In this document: one piece after another, positions 19,615 to 28,579 of the stretch
How positions within the stretch are numbered: the first letter of the stretch is position 1
How the letters are laid out: every line of letters starts with the position of its first letter
Assembly (NCBI GenBank): GCA_017656185.1
Contig: JACDOK010000012.1
Location: 1 to 63,006, forward strand
Source of the DNA: Peptococcaceae bacterium
GTDB taxonomy: Bacteria > Bacillota > Desulfotomaculia > Desulfotomaculales > JACDOK01
Reading direction: 5' to 3'
Length of the DNA: 63,006 nucleotides
Notes under the pieces: generated by a model
What the model was told of the DNA's origin: nothing
The model's database searches: none
What the model saw: only the letters and a program-made list of their open reading frames with translations
Made by a program: the position numbers and the translations under genes

Positions 19615-21136
19615 GGGCGTTGTTTATCTTATTGGGGCCGGTCCCGGAGACCCCAAGTTGATAACACTTAAAGCTGTGGAATGTATGCGTGCGGCGGACG
19701 TTATTGTCTATGACCGTCTGGTGAATCCGGTATTATTGAAGTATGCCGGTTCCAATGTCGAAAAAATTTACGCCGGGAAGGTTCCCGACGGTCATGTCCT
19801 TAAACAAAAAGAGATTAACAGCATTTTGGTAGATAGAGCAAAGCAGGGTAAAGTGGTGGCCAGGCTCAAGGGGGGCGACCCCTTTATTTTTGGCCGCGGT
19901 GGTGAAGAAGCTGAAGAACTGGCAGCAGCAGGAGTACCTTTTGAGATTGTCCCCGGTGTTACCTCGGCTGTGGCTGTACCGGCTTATGCCGGTATTCCTT
20001 TGACGCACAGGGACCATACTTCCACGGTAGCTTTTGTAACGGGCAACGAGGATCCTGATAAGGCTGAGAGCGCTGTGGACTGGGAAAAAATCGGTACCGG
20101 TGCCGGTACTTTGGTTTTTTTGATGGGAATGGCTAATCTGCCCAAGATAGTGGCCAAGCTGCTGGCAAACGGTCGTAAACCTACCACTCCGGTGGCGGTA
20201 ATCCGTTGGGGTACACGTCCCGAGCAGTACACAGTGGAGGGTTGTTTGGGAGATATTGTTGAAAAGGTTCGGGCCGAAAAAATTACCAATCCGGCGGTAA
20301 TTATCGTGGGCAGTGTATGCCGTTTGCGTGCAACTCTTAAGTGGTTTGAGCAAAAACCTCTTTTTGGAAAACGGGTTCTGGTTACCCGGGCGCGCGAACA
20401 GGCCAGTGTCTTGACCGAGGCCATTGAACGGCTTGGAGGTGAAGCCCTGGAATTTCCGACTATCGCTATCGCACCCCCGCTCGACTGGGGACCTTTAGAT
20501 GCGGCGATAGCCGCCGTAACATCTTTTGACTGGTTGATATTCACCAGCGTTAACGGTGTTAAGTATTTCTTTAAACGTTTGCGTGAAACCGGAAAAGATT
20601 TGAGAGATATGGGACCGGCCAAGATTTGTGCTATAGGGCCCAAGACCCGCCAGGTTTTGGAATCGTCGGGACTTAGGGTGGATTACGTTCCTACCGAATA
20701 CCGGGCTGATAAGATTGCGGAGGGGTTAAAAGACCACGTTGGGCATGGAACGAAAATACTTATGGCACGTGCCGATATTGCACCTAAGTCTCTGGCCCAA
20801 GCCCTGGAGGGATTGGGGGCATCCGTTACTGACGTTACGGCCTACCGTACTGTACCTGTGGCCGACAATGCTGCTCTAATCCGGGAATGGTTGGCGCAGG
20901 GACGTATCCAGGTAGTCACTTTTACCAGTTCTTCGACGGTGCAAAATTTTGTCAAGGCGATGGATGTATACGATCCCGCAGCGTTATTAAGCGAAACGCT
21001 TGTTGCCTGCATTGGTCCTGTAACGGCGACTACGGCCCGGCAACTGGGGTTGCGAGTCGATATACAGCCAAAGGAATATACCATCGAGGGTCTTGTAGAT
21101 GCCATTGTAGGGTATTTCGCTAAGGAGAGGAAATAA
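19607..21136 (+). CDS. Fused uroporphyrinogen-III C-methyltransferase / uroporphyrinogen-III synthase
   Basis: A two-domain enzyme of 509 residues. Residues 1-250 are CobA (SUMT): [14 protein letters not shown], then [14 protein letters not shown], and GNEDP-type methyltransferase motifs. Residues 255-509 are HemD, with the strand [10 protein letters not shown] and [10 protein letters not shown] and [10 protein letters not shown] motifs. The fusion closes hydroxymethylbilane to uroporphyrinogen III and methylates it to precorrin-2. ATG 19607 overlaps the hemC stop; the longer open frame upstream is only hemC in another phase. CobA-HemD fusions are known in Clostridia. Confidence 0.94.
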   Translation: MDKGVVYLIGAGPGDPKLITLKAVECMRAADVIVYDRLVNPVLLKYAGSNVEKIYAGKVPDGHVLKQKEINSILVDRAKQGKVVARLKGGDPFIFGRGGEEAEELAAAGVPFEIVPGVTSAVAVPAYAGIPLTHRDHTSTVAFVTGNEDPDKAESAVDWEKIGTGAGTLVFLMGMANLPKIVAKLLANGRKPTTPVAVIRWGTRPEQYTVEGCLGDIVEKVRAEKITNPAVIIVGSVCRLRATLKWFEQKPLFGKRVLVTRAREQASVLTEAIERLGGEALEFPTIAIAPPLDWGPLDAAIAAVTSFDWLIFTSVNGVKYFFKRLRETGKDLRDMGPAKICAIGPKTRQVLESSGLRVDYVPTEYRADKIAEGLKDHVGHGTKILMARADIAPKSLAQALEGLGASVTDVTAYRTVPVADNAALIREWLAQGRIQVVTFTSSSTVQNFVKAMDVYDPAALLSETLVACIGPVTATTARQLGLRVDIQPKEYTIEGLVDAIVGYFAKERK

Positions 21137-22284
21137 TGTTAAGTATCTCCAAGATGGTTTCCGGTAAAAAAGAAAGTGGTGACCATCTAAGATATCACCG
21201 TAAACCCAATACCGGTCCCGTGGTCGTTTGGAATTCAACACGGGCCTGTAACTTGTTGTGTAAGCATTGCTACGCCAGCGCCAAACAGGAGCCCGAGACT
21301 TCCGAACTAACGACCGAAGAGGCGCGTGCTTTCATCGATGATTTGGCTCATTTTGGAGTGCCGGTTTTGTTGTTTTCCGGTGGAGAACCTTTGATGCGCC
21401 CCGATTTTTTTGAACTGGCGCGCTATGCACGTGAGTTGGGTATACGTCCGGTTCTGTCCACCAACGGTACGCTAATTACCCGCGAAGTGGCATGGGCTCT
21501 GAAGCAGGCGGGTATAGGTTACGTTGGTGTAAGCATTGACGGCTTACCGGAAACCAATGACCGGTTGAGGGGTTATGACGGTGCTTTCGAGGCCGCGCTG
21601 GAAGGCATCCGTAATTGCGTAGCCGTAGGACAGCGTGTAGGTCTCAGGTTCACCATTACCCGCAACAACTATCACGAAATAGAAGCTATTTTTGACCTTG
21701 TAGAAAGGGAAAACATCAACCGGGTTTGTTTTTATCACTTAGTGTATGCGGGACGCGGCAGCAAATTACGCGATTTGGATTTGGACTCCCGGGAGAAGCG
21801 GCGGGTACTTGACCTGATTATAGCCAGGGCGTCTGATTTTTCCCGGCGCGGTTTCGATAAAGAAATCCTCACCGTTGATAACCACGCTGATGCCGTGTAC
21901 CTTTATCTGAAAGCTGAGAAAAATAACGATGAACGTATTTCTTTAATCAGCAAATGGCTTCATAACGCCGGAGGCAATCGCAGTGGGGTAGCCATTGGCG
22001 CTGTAGATTGGTGTGGCAATGTTCATCCCGACCAGTTTACAATGAATCATACCCTGGGTAATATTAGGGAACGTAAGTTCAGTGAAATATGGACCGATTT
22101 ATCCAACCCTTTACTCGCTGGCTTGCGCAACCGCAGACCGCTCTTAAAAGGGCGTTGCGCCGCTTGCAAGTGGCTGGATGTTTGTAACGGCAACTTCAGG
22201 GCGAGAGCCGAGGCCGTCTACCATGATTTTTGGGCTTCGGATCCGGCTTGTTATCTTACTGATCAGGAAATCGGGATTGGATAA
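21136..22284 (+). CDS. ahbC: Radical SAM 12,18-didecarboxysiroheme deacetylase AhbC
   Basis: Removes the acetate side chains of didecarboxysiroheme to give Fe-coproporphyrin III. The 382-residue protein has the radical-SAM cluster motif CNLLCKHC, the SAM motif SGGEPLMRPD and a C-terminal SPASM-type cysteine set (CAACKWLDVC, then C). The segment preceding the cluster (KPNTGPVVVWNSTRA) is characteristic of AhbC/NirJ. The start overlaps the preceding stop by 1 bp and follows AAGGAGAGG. It lies next to ahbD, ahbA and ahbB, which fixes the subfamily. Confidence 0.88.
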   Translation: MLSISKMVSGKKESGDHLRYHRKPNTGPVVVWNSTRACNLLCKHCYASAKQEPETSELTTEEARAFIDDLAHFGVPVLLFSGGEPLMRPDFFELARYARELGIRPVLSTNGTLITREVAWALKQAGIGYVGVSIDGLPETNDRLRGYDGAFEAALEGIRNCVAVGQRVGLRFTITRNNYHEIEAIFDLVERENINRVCFYHLVYAGRGSKLRDLDLDSREKRRVLDLIIARASDFSRRGFDKEILTVDNHADAVYLYLKAEKNNDERISLISKWLHNAGGNRSGVAIGAVDWCGNVHPDQFTMNHTLGNIRERKFSEIWTDLSNPLLAGLRNRRPLLKGRCAACKWLDVCNGNFRARAEAVYHDFWASDPACYLTDQEIGIG

Positions 22285-22299
22285 CCGGAGGTGTTACGG

Positions 22300-23283
22300 A
22301 TGTCTTGTTTTCCGAAGACCAGGTTGCGGCGCCTTAGAGCAACTGCCTCGTTAAGACGGCTGGTCCGTGAATCGCATCTCAGGGTAGATGATTTGATCTA
22401 CCCTGTCTTCGTAGTAGAAGGAGAGGGTCAGAAACAACCGGTGAACGCTATGCCGGGGATTTACCGGTATTCCGTCGATACCCTGGCTGAGGAAATGCAG
22501 ACGGTAATGGATCTTAATATTCCCGGGATCATTATTTTTGGGGTACCTGGATTTAAAGATGCGCGGGCTTCGCAGGCGTATGCGGAAGATGGCGTGGTAC
22601 AGCGCGCGATAAGGGCTGTTAAGAAGGCTTTTCCGGAGTTATTGGTTATTACTGATGTATGCTTGTGTGCCTACACGGAACACGGCCATTGCGGGATAGT
22701 GGAACAGGGTAAGGTGGTTAATGATCCGTCCCTCGAGCTTATCGCGGCTACGGCATTATCTCATGCCCGGGCCGGGGCCGATATGGTAGCTCCTTCCGAT
22801 ATGATGGACGGGCGTGTGGGAGCAATCAGGGAACTGTTGGACGAAAACGGGTTCCAAGATATTCCTATTATGTCTTATGCCGCTAAATACGCTTCGGCCT
22901 TTTACGGACCTTTCCGGAACGCAGCCGGGTCCAGCCCGCAGTTCGGGGACCGCAAGACTTACCAGATGGACCCTGCTAACGCCGGGGAAGCGCTGCGCGA
23001 AGTAGAACAAGACCTGGCCGAGGGAGCCGATATCGTTATGGTTAAACCGGCCCTGGCCTATCTCGATATCATCAGGCGCGTTAAGGATGTTTTCCAAGTG
23101 CCTGTAGCAGCCTATAACGTAAGTGGAGAATATTCCCTGGTAAAAGCGGCGGCACGGGAGAACCTGGTGGATGAGCGTGCCGTCGTTATGGAGATGCTGA
23201 CCGGTATGAAGAGGGCCGGAGCCGATATTATCTTAACCTATTTTGCCAAAGAGGTGGCCCGTTGGCTCAGAGAGGAGCGGTAA
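22300..23283 (+). CDS. hemB: Porphobilinogen synthase (delta-aminolevulinic acid dehydratase)
   Basis: Joins two aminolevulinates into porphobilinogen. About 327 residues: RLRRLRATASLRRLV at the N-terminus, the metal-binding cysteines in DVCLCAYTEHGHCG, the first Schiff-base lysine in SYAAKYASAFYGPFR and the second in MVKPALAYLD. ATG 22300 has CCGGAGG at good spacing; GTG 22291 upstream lies within it. It is placed between the two radical-SAM ahb genes. Confidence 0.96.
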   Translation: MSCFPKTRLRRLRATASLRRLVRESHLRVDDLIYPVFVVEGEGQKQPVNAMPGIYRYSVDTLAEEMQTVMDLNIPGIIIFGVPGFKDARASQAYAEDGVVQRAIRAVKKAFPELLVITDVCLCAYTEHGHCGIVEQGKVVNDPSLELIAATALSHARAGADMVAPSDMMDGRVGAIRELLDENGFQDIPIMSYAAKYASAFYGPFRNAAGSSPQFGDRKTYQMDPANAGEALREVEQDLAEGADIVMVKPALAYLDIIRRVKDVFQVPVAAYNVSGEYSLVKAAARENLVDERAVVMEMLTGMKRAGADIILTYFAKEVARWLREER

Positions 23284-23284
23284 C

Positions 23285-24292
23285 GTGCTGGTTTCCTGGA
23301 ATACTACAAATGCCTGCAACCTCCAGTGCGCTCATTGCTACCGTGATGCCGGTGCTCAATCCGCACAGGAATTAAGTACGGTTGAAGGCAAGGCTCTTAT
23401 TGATGAAGTTGCAGCTGCCGGCTTTAAGATCATGATTTTCTCGGGCGGAGAGCCCTTAATGCGCGATGATATCTATGAACTCATCGGGTATGCTACCAGT
23501 TGCGGCCTGCGCCCGGTGCTCGGGTCCAACGGCACTTTGATTACTTCGGAAGTGGCGCGGATGTTGAAAGATGCCGGAGCCTGCGCTATCGGCATAAGCC
23601 TCGACAGTATGGATCGTGCCGCGCACGACAGCTTCCGTGCCCGGAACGGGGCTTGGGAAGCGGCCGTACAAGGCATGCGCCATTGCAGGGAGGCCGGGCT
23701 GCCTTTTCAAATTCATACCACTGTTATGGACTGGAACTATGATGAAGTGGAGAAGCTCACCGATTTCGCGGTAGAAATCGGGGCTATGGCGCATCATATT
23801 TTTTTCCTGGTACCTACCGGGCGGGCGGTAAATATTGCGGATAGCAGCCTTAAGGCCGTTCAGTACGAAAAGTTACTGCGGCGTATTATGAAGAAACAGG
23901 AACAAGTGCCCATTGAGGTAAAACCTACTTGTGCCCCCCAGTTTATGCGCATTGCGCGGCAGTTGGGAGTTGCTACGCGCTTTACGCGCGGCTGCATTGC
24001 CGGGATTGCTTATTGCTTGATAAATCCGCTGGGAGGGGTGCAGGCCTGCGCGTACCTCGATGAAGTTGTGGGGAACGTACGGGAGACCCCCTTCAGCCAA
24101 ATCTGGCGTGAGGCAGAACTTTTTCAAAACTTACGTACGCGCCGGTACAAGGGTAACTGCGGTACGTGTCAATATAACGATATATGCGGCGGCTGCCGGG
24201 CCAGAGCCTATTTTTACAGCGGCGATTACATGGGAGAAGAACCTTGGTGTCTTTACCGTAAAGGAAGCGTGGTAGAGAGTGAAGTTGGATAA
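23285..24292 (+). CDS. ahbD: Radical SAM haem synthase AhbD (Fe-coproporphyrin decarboxylase)
   Basis: Oxidatively decarboxylates two propionates of Fe-coproporphyrin III to form haem b. About 335 residues: the cluster motif CNLQCAHC close to the N-terminus, SGGEPLMRDD, and the C-terminal auxiliary-cluster cysteines in CGTCQYNDICGGC. GTG 23285, just after the hemB stop and with GAGAGGAG upstream, gives the right N-terminus; the longer frame overlaps hemB. It is followed by ahbA with 14 bp overlap. Confidence 0.9.
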   Translation: MLVSWNTTNACNLQCAHCYRDAGAQSAQELSTVEGKALIDEVAAAGFKIMIFSGGEPLMRDDIYELIGYATSCGLRPVLGSNGTLITSEVARMLKDAGACAIGISLDSMDRAAHDSFRARNGAWEAAVQGMRHCREAGLPFQIHTTVMDWNYDEVEKLTDFAVEIGAMAHHIFFLVPTGRAVNIADSSLKAVQYEKLLRRIMKKQEQVPIEVKPTCAPQFMRIARQLGVATRFTRGCIAGIAYCLINPLGGVQACAYLDEVVGNVRETPFSQIWREAELFQNLRTRRYKGNCGTCQYNDICGGCRARAYFYSGDYMGEEPWCLYRKGSVVESEVG

Positions 24293-24752
24293 GGTAGACC
24301 GTAAACTCTTAAACTTGGTGCAGTGGGAGTTTCCGGTGGCAGTTCGTCCTTATGCCGTTATGGCAGAAAAAATGGGTTTAACAGAAGAAGAAGTTTTGGC
24401 CCGCTTAACCCGGTTAAAGGAAATCGGTATCATCAGGCGTTTGGGGGGCATTTTTAATTCCCGCAAACTGGGGTATGTTGGTACGTTATGTGCCGCCAAG
24501 GTACCCCCCGGACGGGTTGACGAGGTAGCCCGTATAGTGAATTCATATGTGGCGGTAACCCACAACTATATCAGGGAGCACGAATACAATATGTGGTTTA
24601 CCGTTCTGGCCCTTTCCTGGGAAGAACTGGACCGCATTGTGGCGGAAATAAAGGAGCAGGCCGGAATTGAGCACTTGTTGAACCTACCTGCCCAACGCAT
24701 GTTCAAAGTTAACGTCCATTTTGAAGTTACCGAGGTGCAAGATGCTGAGTGA
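24279..24752 (+). CDS. ahbA: Siroheme decarboxylase subunit AhbA (Lrp/AsnC-like)
   Basis: One half of the AhbAB complex that decarboxylates siroheme to 12,18-didecarboxysiroheme. The 157-residue protein has an N-terminal winged helix (LDKVDRKLLNLVQWEFPVAVRPY) and a C-terminal AsnC-like domain with the conserved THNYIREHEYNMWFT, whose histidine is linked with catalysis in this family. GTG 24279 lies within ahbD. Which paralogue is A and which is B rests on order and similarity; I am less sure of that than of the complex. Confidence 0.87.
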   Translation: MKLDKVDRKLLNLVQWEFPVAVRPYAVMAEKMGLTEEEVLARLTRLKEIGIIRRLGGIFNSRKLGYVGTLCAAKVPPGRVDEVARIVNSYVAVTHNYIREHEYNMWFTVLALSWEELDRIVAEIKEQAGIEHLLNLPAQRMFKVNVHFEVTEVQDAE

Positions 24753-25245
24753 AATTGACAAGCAAATCATCCGGGAAATACAGAGCCGGTTTCCTATTAC
24801 CGAACGTCCTTTTGCCGTAATTGGTGAAAGGGTAGGCTTATCGGAAGAAGAAGTGTTTTCCCGTGTACAGCAATATCTTAAAGAAGGGAAATTGAAGCGT
24901 CTGGGAGCAGCTCTTAAACACCAGCGTGTCGGTTACCTGGCCAATGCCATGATTGTCTGGCGCGTTCCTGAGGACCGGATTGATCAAGTTGGCGAACAAC
25001 TGGCGTCGTTTGAGGAGGTAACCCACTGCTACCATCGTGCAACGGCTCCCGGCTGGCCTTTTAATGTTTACTGCATGGTACACAAGCATACGCGGGAAGA
25101 ATGTTACGAGGCAGCCCGCCGGCTCAGCGAGGCCGTGGGGATTAAAGATTATTTCCTTCTTTTCAGTACCAGGGAACTGAAAAGGACAAGTATGAGTTAT
25201 TTTCACCCCAAGGAGAAAGAGAAAGGAGATGTGCAGCTTGGGTAA
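24742..25245 (+). CDS. ahbB: Siroheme decarboxylase subunit AhbB (Lrp/AsnC-like)
   Basis: Second subunit of siroheme decarboxylase, a paralogue of the gene before it: the winged helix [21 protein letters not shown], then [17 protein letters not shown] in place of the equivalent AhbA region. ATG 24742 with GAGGTG overlaps the ahbA stop by 11 bp; the upstream ATG at 24721 lacks a Shine-Dalgarno. The winged helices are family relics, so a regulatory reading as Lrp is a common misannotation. Confidence 0.87.
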   Translation: MLSEIDKQIIREIQSRFPITERPFAVIGERVGLSEEEVFSRVQQYLKEGKLKRLGAALKHQRVGYLANAMIVWRVPEDRIDQVGEQLASFEEVTHCYHRATAPGWPFNVYCMVHKHTREECYEAARRLSEAVGIKDYFLLFSTRELKRTSMSYFHPKEKEKGDVQLG

Positions 25246-26530
25246 TAACAATACCCGTTCCGTTAAACTTTTTGAAGAAGCCCAAAGTTATATTCCCGGT
25301 GGTGTCAACAGCCCGGTACGGGCCTTCGGGGCCGTTGGAGGAAAACCATTTTTTGTGTCCCATGGTGAGGGCTCCAGGATCTATGATGTCGACGGTAACA
25401 GTTATATTGATTACGTAGGATCCTGGGGCCCCCTTATCTTAGGTCATGCACACCCTGCCGTAGTAGAAACTCTAACAAAGGTGGCAAGGCATGGTACCAG
25501 TTACGGGGCGCCGACCGAAGCCGAAACAGAACTGGCCCGCCTGTTAATCGAAGCTCTACCGGGTGTGGATATGGTTCGGATGGTTAATTCCGGGACGGAA
25601 GCCACGATGAGTGCTATTCGCCTGGCACGGGCGTATACAGGTCGCAACAAAATCGTAAAATTTGCCGGTTGTTACCACGGGCACGTTGATGCTCTGCTGG
25701 TCAAAGCGGGTTCCGGGGCAACGACGTTTGGGGTCCCTACCAGCCCGGGTGTCCCTGAGGATGTCGTTGCCGGGACCATTGTGCTTCCTTACAATGATCC
25801 ATCGGCTGTGGAAAATATTTTTGAAAAAGAAGGGGACAGCATTGCAGCAGTTATCGTTGAACCGGTGGCGGGCAATATGGGCCTGGTGCTTCCTAAACCG
25901 GGCTTTTTGGAAAGCCTGAGGGAAGTTACAGAAAAATATAACAGTTTATTGATCTTTGACGAGGTTATTACCGGTTTTCGGGTAGCATACGGTGGGGCCC
26001 AGAGTTATTTTGATGTTATCCCGGACCTTACCTGTCTGGGTAAGATAATCGGTGGCGGCCTGCCGGTTGGTGCGTATGGCGGCCGGAAAGAGATTATGGG
26101 GCAGGTTGCGCCCTTGGGACCGGTTTACCAGGCCGGCACTTTGTCGGGTAACCCTCTTGCGATGGCAGCGGGGGCTGCCACTTTAAAGTTACTGGGTGAA
26201 CCCGGGGTTTATGAAGAACTTGCACGCAAGGGAAAACTGCTTTACGATGGTCTAACCCGGGCCGTGGTTGAAACGGGAGCGCCGGTACAAGTAGTAAATA
26301 TAGGTTCAATGTGCTGTGTCTTTTTCACAGAACAAGAAGTGACGGACTATACCACGGCGATGCGCTGTAATACCGAAAAATACGCGGCATATTTTCGCTA
26401 TATGCTTGAGCACGGTGTATTTATCGCCCCGGCTCAGTTTGAAGTTATGTTTGTATCGCTGGCGCATAATGATGAGGACATTAATCAGACTGTCGAGATT
26501 GCCACGGAGGCCTTCAAGCGTATTTTTTAG
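25238..26530 (+). CDS. hemL: Glutamate-1-semialdehyde 2,1-aminomutase
   Basis: PLP enzyme turning glutamate-1-semialdehyde into 5-aminolevulinate. About 430 residues: [13 protein letters not shown] at the N-terminus, [17 protein letters not shown], the aspartate in FDEVITGFR and the PLP lysine in [15 protein letters not shown] 25229 directly abuts AAAGGAG, so TTG 25238 is the likelier start; it overlaps the ahbB stop. It is the last gene of the haem operon and is closed by a terminator. Confidence 0.95.
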   Translation: MGNNNTRSVKLFEEAQSYIPGGVNSPVRAFGAVGGKPFFVSHGEGSRIYDVDGNSYIDYVGSWGPLILGHAHPAVVETLTKVARHGTSYGAPTEAETELARLLIEALPGVDMVRMVNSGTEATMSAIRLARAYTGRNKIVKFAGCYHGHVDALLVKAGSGATTFGVPTSPGVPEDVVAGTIVLPYNDPSAVENIFEKEGDSIAAVIVEPVAGNMGLVLPKPGFLESLREVTEKYNSLLIFDEVITGFRVAYGGAQSYFDVIPDLTCLGKIIGGGLPVGAYGGRKEIMGQVAPLGPVYQAGTLSGNPLAMAAGAATLKLLGEPGVYEELARKGKLLYDGLTRAVVETGAPVQVVNIGSMCCVFFTEQEVTDYTTAMRCNTEKYAAYFRYMLEHGVFIAPAQFEVMFVSLAHNDEDINQTVEIATEAFKRIF

Positions 26531-26614
26531 TTTATTTACTACAACAGTATTCTCTACCGCTGTTAATTCTCTGATACGGGTGGGGAACTTCGCTGCCGGT
26601 AACCGGCTTGCAGC

Positions 26615-26647
26615 AAAAACCGCTTGCATAAACGCAAGCGGTTTTTT
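26615..26647. terminator. Bidirectional intrinsic terminator between hemL and hsp20
   Basis: AAAACCGCTTGC (26616-26627) pairs with GCAAGCGGTTTT (26634-26645) across a 6-nt loop, with A-rich and T-rich flanks. It can stop the haem operon on the plus strand and hsp20 on the minus strand. Confidence 0.85.
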
Positions 26648-26699
26648 GGTCCGTGTATGCCCTAGTCTTTATTGTAGGCGTTTTTAAATGTTGAAAAGG

Positions 26700-27131
26700 C
26701 TACTGAATAGGAACACGATAGGAATGTTTTTGCCGGGCCTGCTCGCTCTTGGGAATACGAATTGTTAAAAGGCCGTCCTTGTATTCTGCTTTAGCTTCTT
26801 CCGGCTTTACATCAACCGGTAAGGGGAGCGTGCGCGAAAATGTACCGTAAAATCTTTCCGAGTGCAGGAAATTATCTTCGTTGGCCTCATAAGAACGTTT
26901 GATTTCTCCTTTGATTGAGAGGGCTTCTTTACTCACGTTAACTTCTATTTCGTCCTTTGATTGCACACCAGGCAGTTCGGCTACCGCTACGATTTCATTT
27001 TCGGTTTCGTGCATGTCAACCCGCGGGGTGTTATTCTCGCGCCAGGCCGGTCTGATTACGTCCCACATACGGTTGAGCTGATCTCTAATCGCGTTCATCT
27101 CATTAAACGGGTCCCAACGTCTTAACGCCAT
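26700..27131 (-). CDS. Small heat shock protein, Hsp20/alpha-crystallin family
   Basis: ATP-independent holdase chaperone. About 143 residues: an N-terminal arm with RRWDPFNEMNAIRDQLNRM, the alpha-crystallin domain with AELPGVQSKDEIEV, and the terminal beta strand YKDGLLTIRIPKSE with a C-terminal I-x-I/V-like extension (YRVPIQ). ATG 27131 follows AGGAGG; the frame is open further upstream without a better start. It is transcribed towards the haem operon terminator. No CIRCE element was seen. Confidence 0.92.
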   Translation of the reverse strand: MALRRWDPFNEMNAIRDQLNRMWDVIRPAWRENNTPRVDMHETENEIVAVAELPGVQSKDEIEVNVSKEALSIKGEIKRSYEANEDNFLHSERFYGTFSRTLPLPVDVKPEEAKAEYKDGLLTIRIPKSEQARQKHSYRVPIQ

Positions 27132-27196
27132 TTTTCTGATGCAACCTCCTTTACCGTAATACCGTGATGATACTATTAAAGTTCCCTGTCGAAGCA

Positions 27197-27224
27197 TTTA
27201 TATGCAGGATAATTTAATAAACAA
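27197..27224 (-). promoter_or_regulatory. Possible sigma-A promoter of hsp20
   Basis: On the minus strand TTGTTT (27219-27224) and TATAAA (27197-27202) are 16 bp apart, about 66 bp before the hsp20 start. This is a consensus match only. Confidence 0.3.
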
Positions 27225-27299
27225 AAGAAGAGAGAAAATACAGGATATGTAAAGCTGAAGGATGATGGATAGTAATTGATGATAAGGATGGTGTACTAA

Positions 27300-27839
27300 A
27301 TGGGCTTAAAAGAAGAAAGGATATTATCGCAGTACGTGTACCGGGGGAAAATACTAAATGTACGCTTGGATTCCGTCAAATTGCCGGACGGAACCACCGG
27401 TACCCGTGAAGTCGTGGAATTTTCAGAAGCCGTGGCCGTGGTTGCTCTAACAGATAATAACGAGGTGCTTTTGGTGCGCCAATATCGGTATCCTGTAGGG
27501 CGTGAACTGCTTGAAATCCCGGCCGGCAAAATGGAAAAAGGCGAACAGCCTGAAGAATGTGCTCGCCGGGAACTTGCTGAGGAAACAGGATATATGGCCG
27601 CCAACATGCGACCGCTGCTGCGCATTTATTCAACACCGGGGTTTACCAGTGAAAAAATGCATCTCTTTTTTGCCAGTGGTTTGACTAGGGGAAACCAAAA
27701 CCTTGATGAGGGGGAATTCGTGGAATTGGTTAAAATTCCGCTGGTAAACGCCCTGAAGATGATTGCCACTGGAGAAATTTGCGACGCCAAATCAATTATC
27801 GGCCTGTTAACCGTGAAACAGATGATCGGAACTAGCTGA
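27300..27839 (+). CDS. nudF: ADP-ribose pyrophosphatase, Nudix family
   Basis: Hydrolyses ADP-ribose to AMP and ribose-5-phosphate. The 179-residue protein carries a full Nudix box (GKMEKGEQPEECARRELAEETGY region, residues 78-100) and the downstream FTSEKMHLFFA typical of the NudF type. The Shine-Dalgarno is poor (AAGGATGG). It ends by overlapping the convergent minC gene by 8 bp. Confidence 0.88.
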   Translation: MGLKEERILSQYVYRGKILNVRLDSVKLPDGTTGTREVVEFSEAVAVVALTDNNEVLLVRQYRYPVGRELLEIPAGKMEKGEQPEECARRELAEETGYMAANMRPLLRIYSTPGFTSEKMHLFFASGLTRGNQNLDEGEFVELVKIPLVNALKMIATGEICDAKSIIGLLTVKQMIGTS

Positions 27840-28416
27840 TTTTATTGGCTTTAAATGTTACAGTCAAAGGTTTGTTGTTTTGAGAACAGGTCGCCGGCGG
27901 GCACGCCTGCCCGGCGATGGTTACCGCGGCCCGTATCGTTTCACTGCACACCACACGAGCGGTAGTGTCACCGTATATGCCGGCATGAATTTGGCCTTCA
28001 CAACGGCCAAAGATAACGACGTTGCCTTTGGCCCATACCTGGGCCCCGGAATGGATGTCTCCCAATAAAACTACGTGGCCGTTCGGATTACAGACTGTTT
28101 GGCCTGATCTCAAGTTGTGTCTGACGAGCATAGTTGTTTCTCCTGATGGGGGTAACTGAGATACGGGACGTTTCGGGGTGAAGCCCGAGATAGGTATTAA
28201 ACCGTAAGAGCTCAATATGTTCTCCAGTTCCCTGTGTTGTTCAGCAGGTATAGTATCATTGTGTTTCAGGATAAATTTAGCTCCCCGGAAAAATCCCTTG
28301 GCTGTTTCCAATTTGTGAAGCAAATTATTTTTAATATCATCAAAACTGGCAGGTTTGTCGACAAGGATCAACAGGCCATTTCTAGTCCCCTTAATCTGCA
28401 CGATATCTCTGGCCAA
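27832..28416 (-). CDS. minC: Septum site-determining protein MinC
   Basis: Inhibitor of FtsZ ring assembly, normally positioned by MinD. The 194-residue protein has the N-terminal FtsZ-binding domain (to about residue 85), a linker, and the C-terminal beta-helix recognised by LRSGQTVCNPNGHVVLLGDIHSGAQV and GNVVIFG. TTG 28416 follows GAGGGGTG. Here it stands alone: no minD, mreB or mreC is adjacent, unlike the usual mreBCD-minCD order. A second minC elsewhere in the genome is possible. Confidence 0.88.
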   Translation of the reverse strand: MARDIVQIKGTRNGLLILVDKPASFDDIKNNLLHKLETAKGFFRGAKFILKHNDTIPAEQHRELENILSSYGLIPISGFTPKRPVSQLPPSGETTMLVRHNLRSGQTVCNPNGHVVLLGDIHSGAQVWAKGNVVIFGRCEGQIHAGIYGDTTARVVCSETIRAAVTIAGQACPPATCSQNNKPLTVTFKANKIS

Positions 28417-28579
28417 AGGAAAACACCCCTCACATACCGCTGCGTTGTTCCATTATTTACCCTGTTTCGACTTTAAATGACGTATTCCTGTTTGCTGCAT
28501 AAAAAAACTATTTTAGTACACGCTTCACATTAGGGTTTCCTACACGCAGTACTTTAGAATTATATAAGGAGGCTTATAA

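Noticed and set aside
19984-20643. Long minus-strand frames opposite cobA-hemD
   Set aside because: Both domains on the plus strand are clear; the antisense product has no recognisable domain.
24279-25245. Reading ahbA and ahbB as Lrp/AsnC transcription regulators
   Set aside because: The THNYIREHEYNMWF-type region and the position beside ahbC and ahbD fit siroheme decarboxylase much better.
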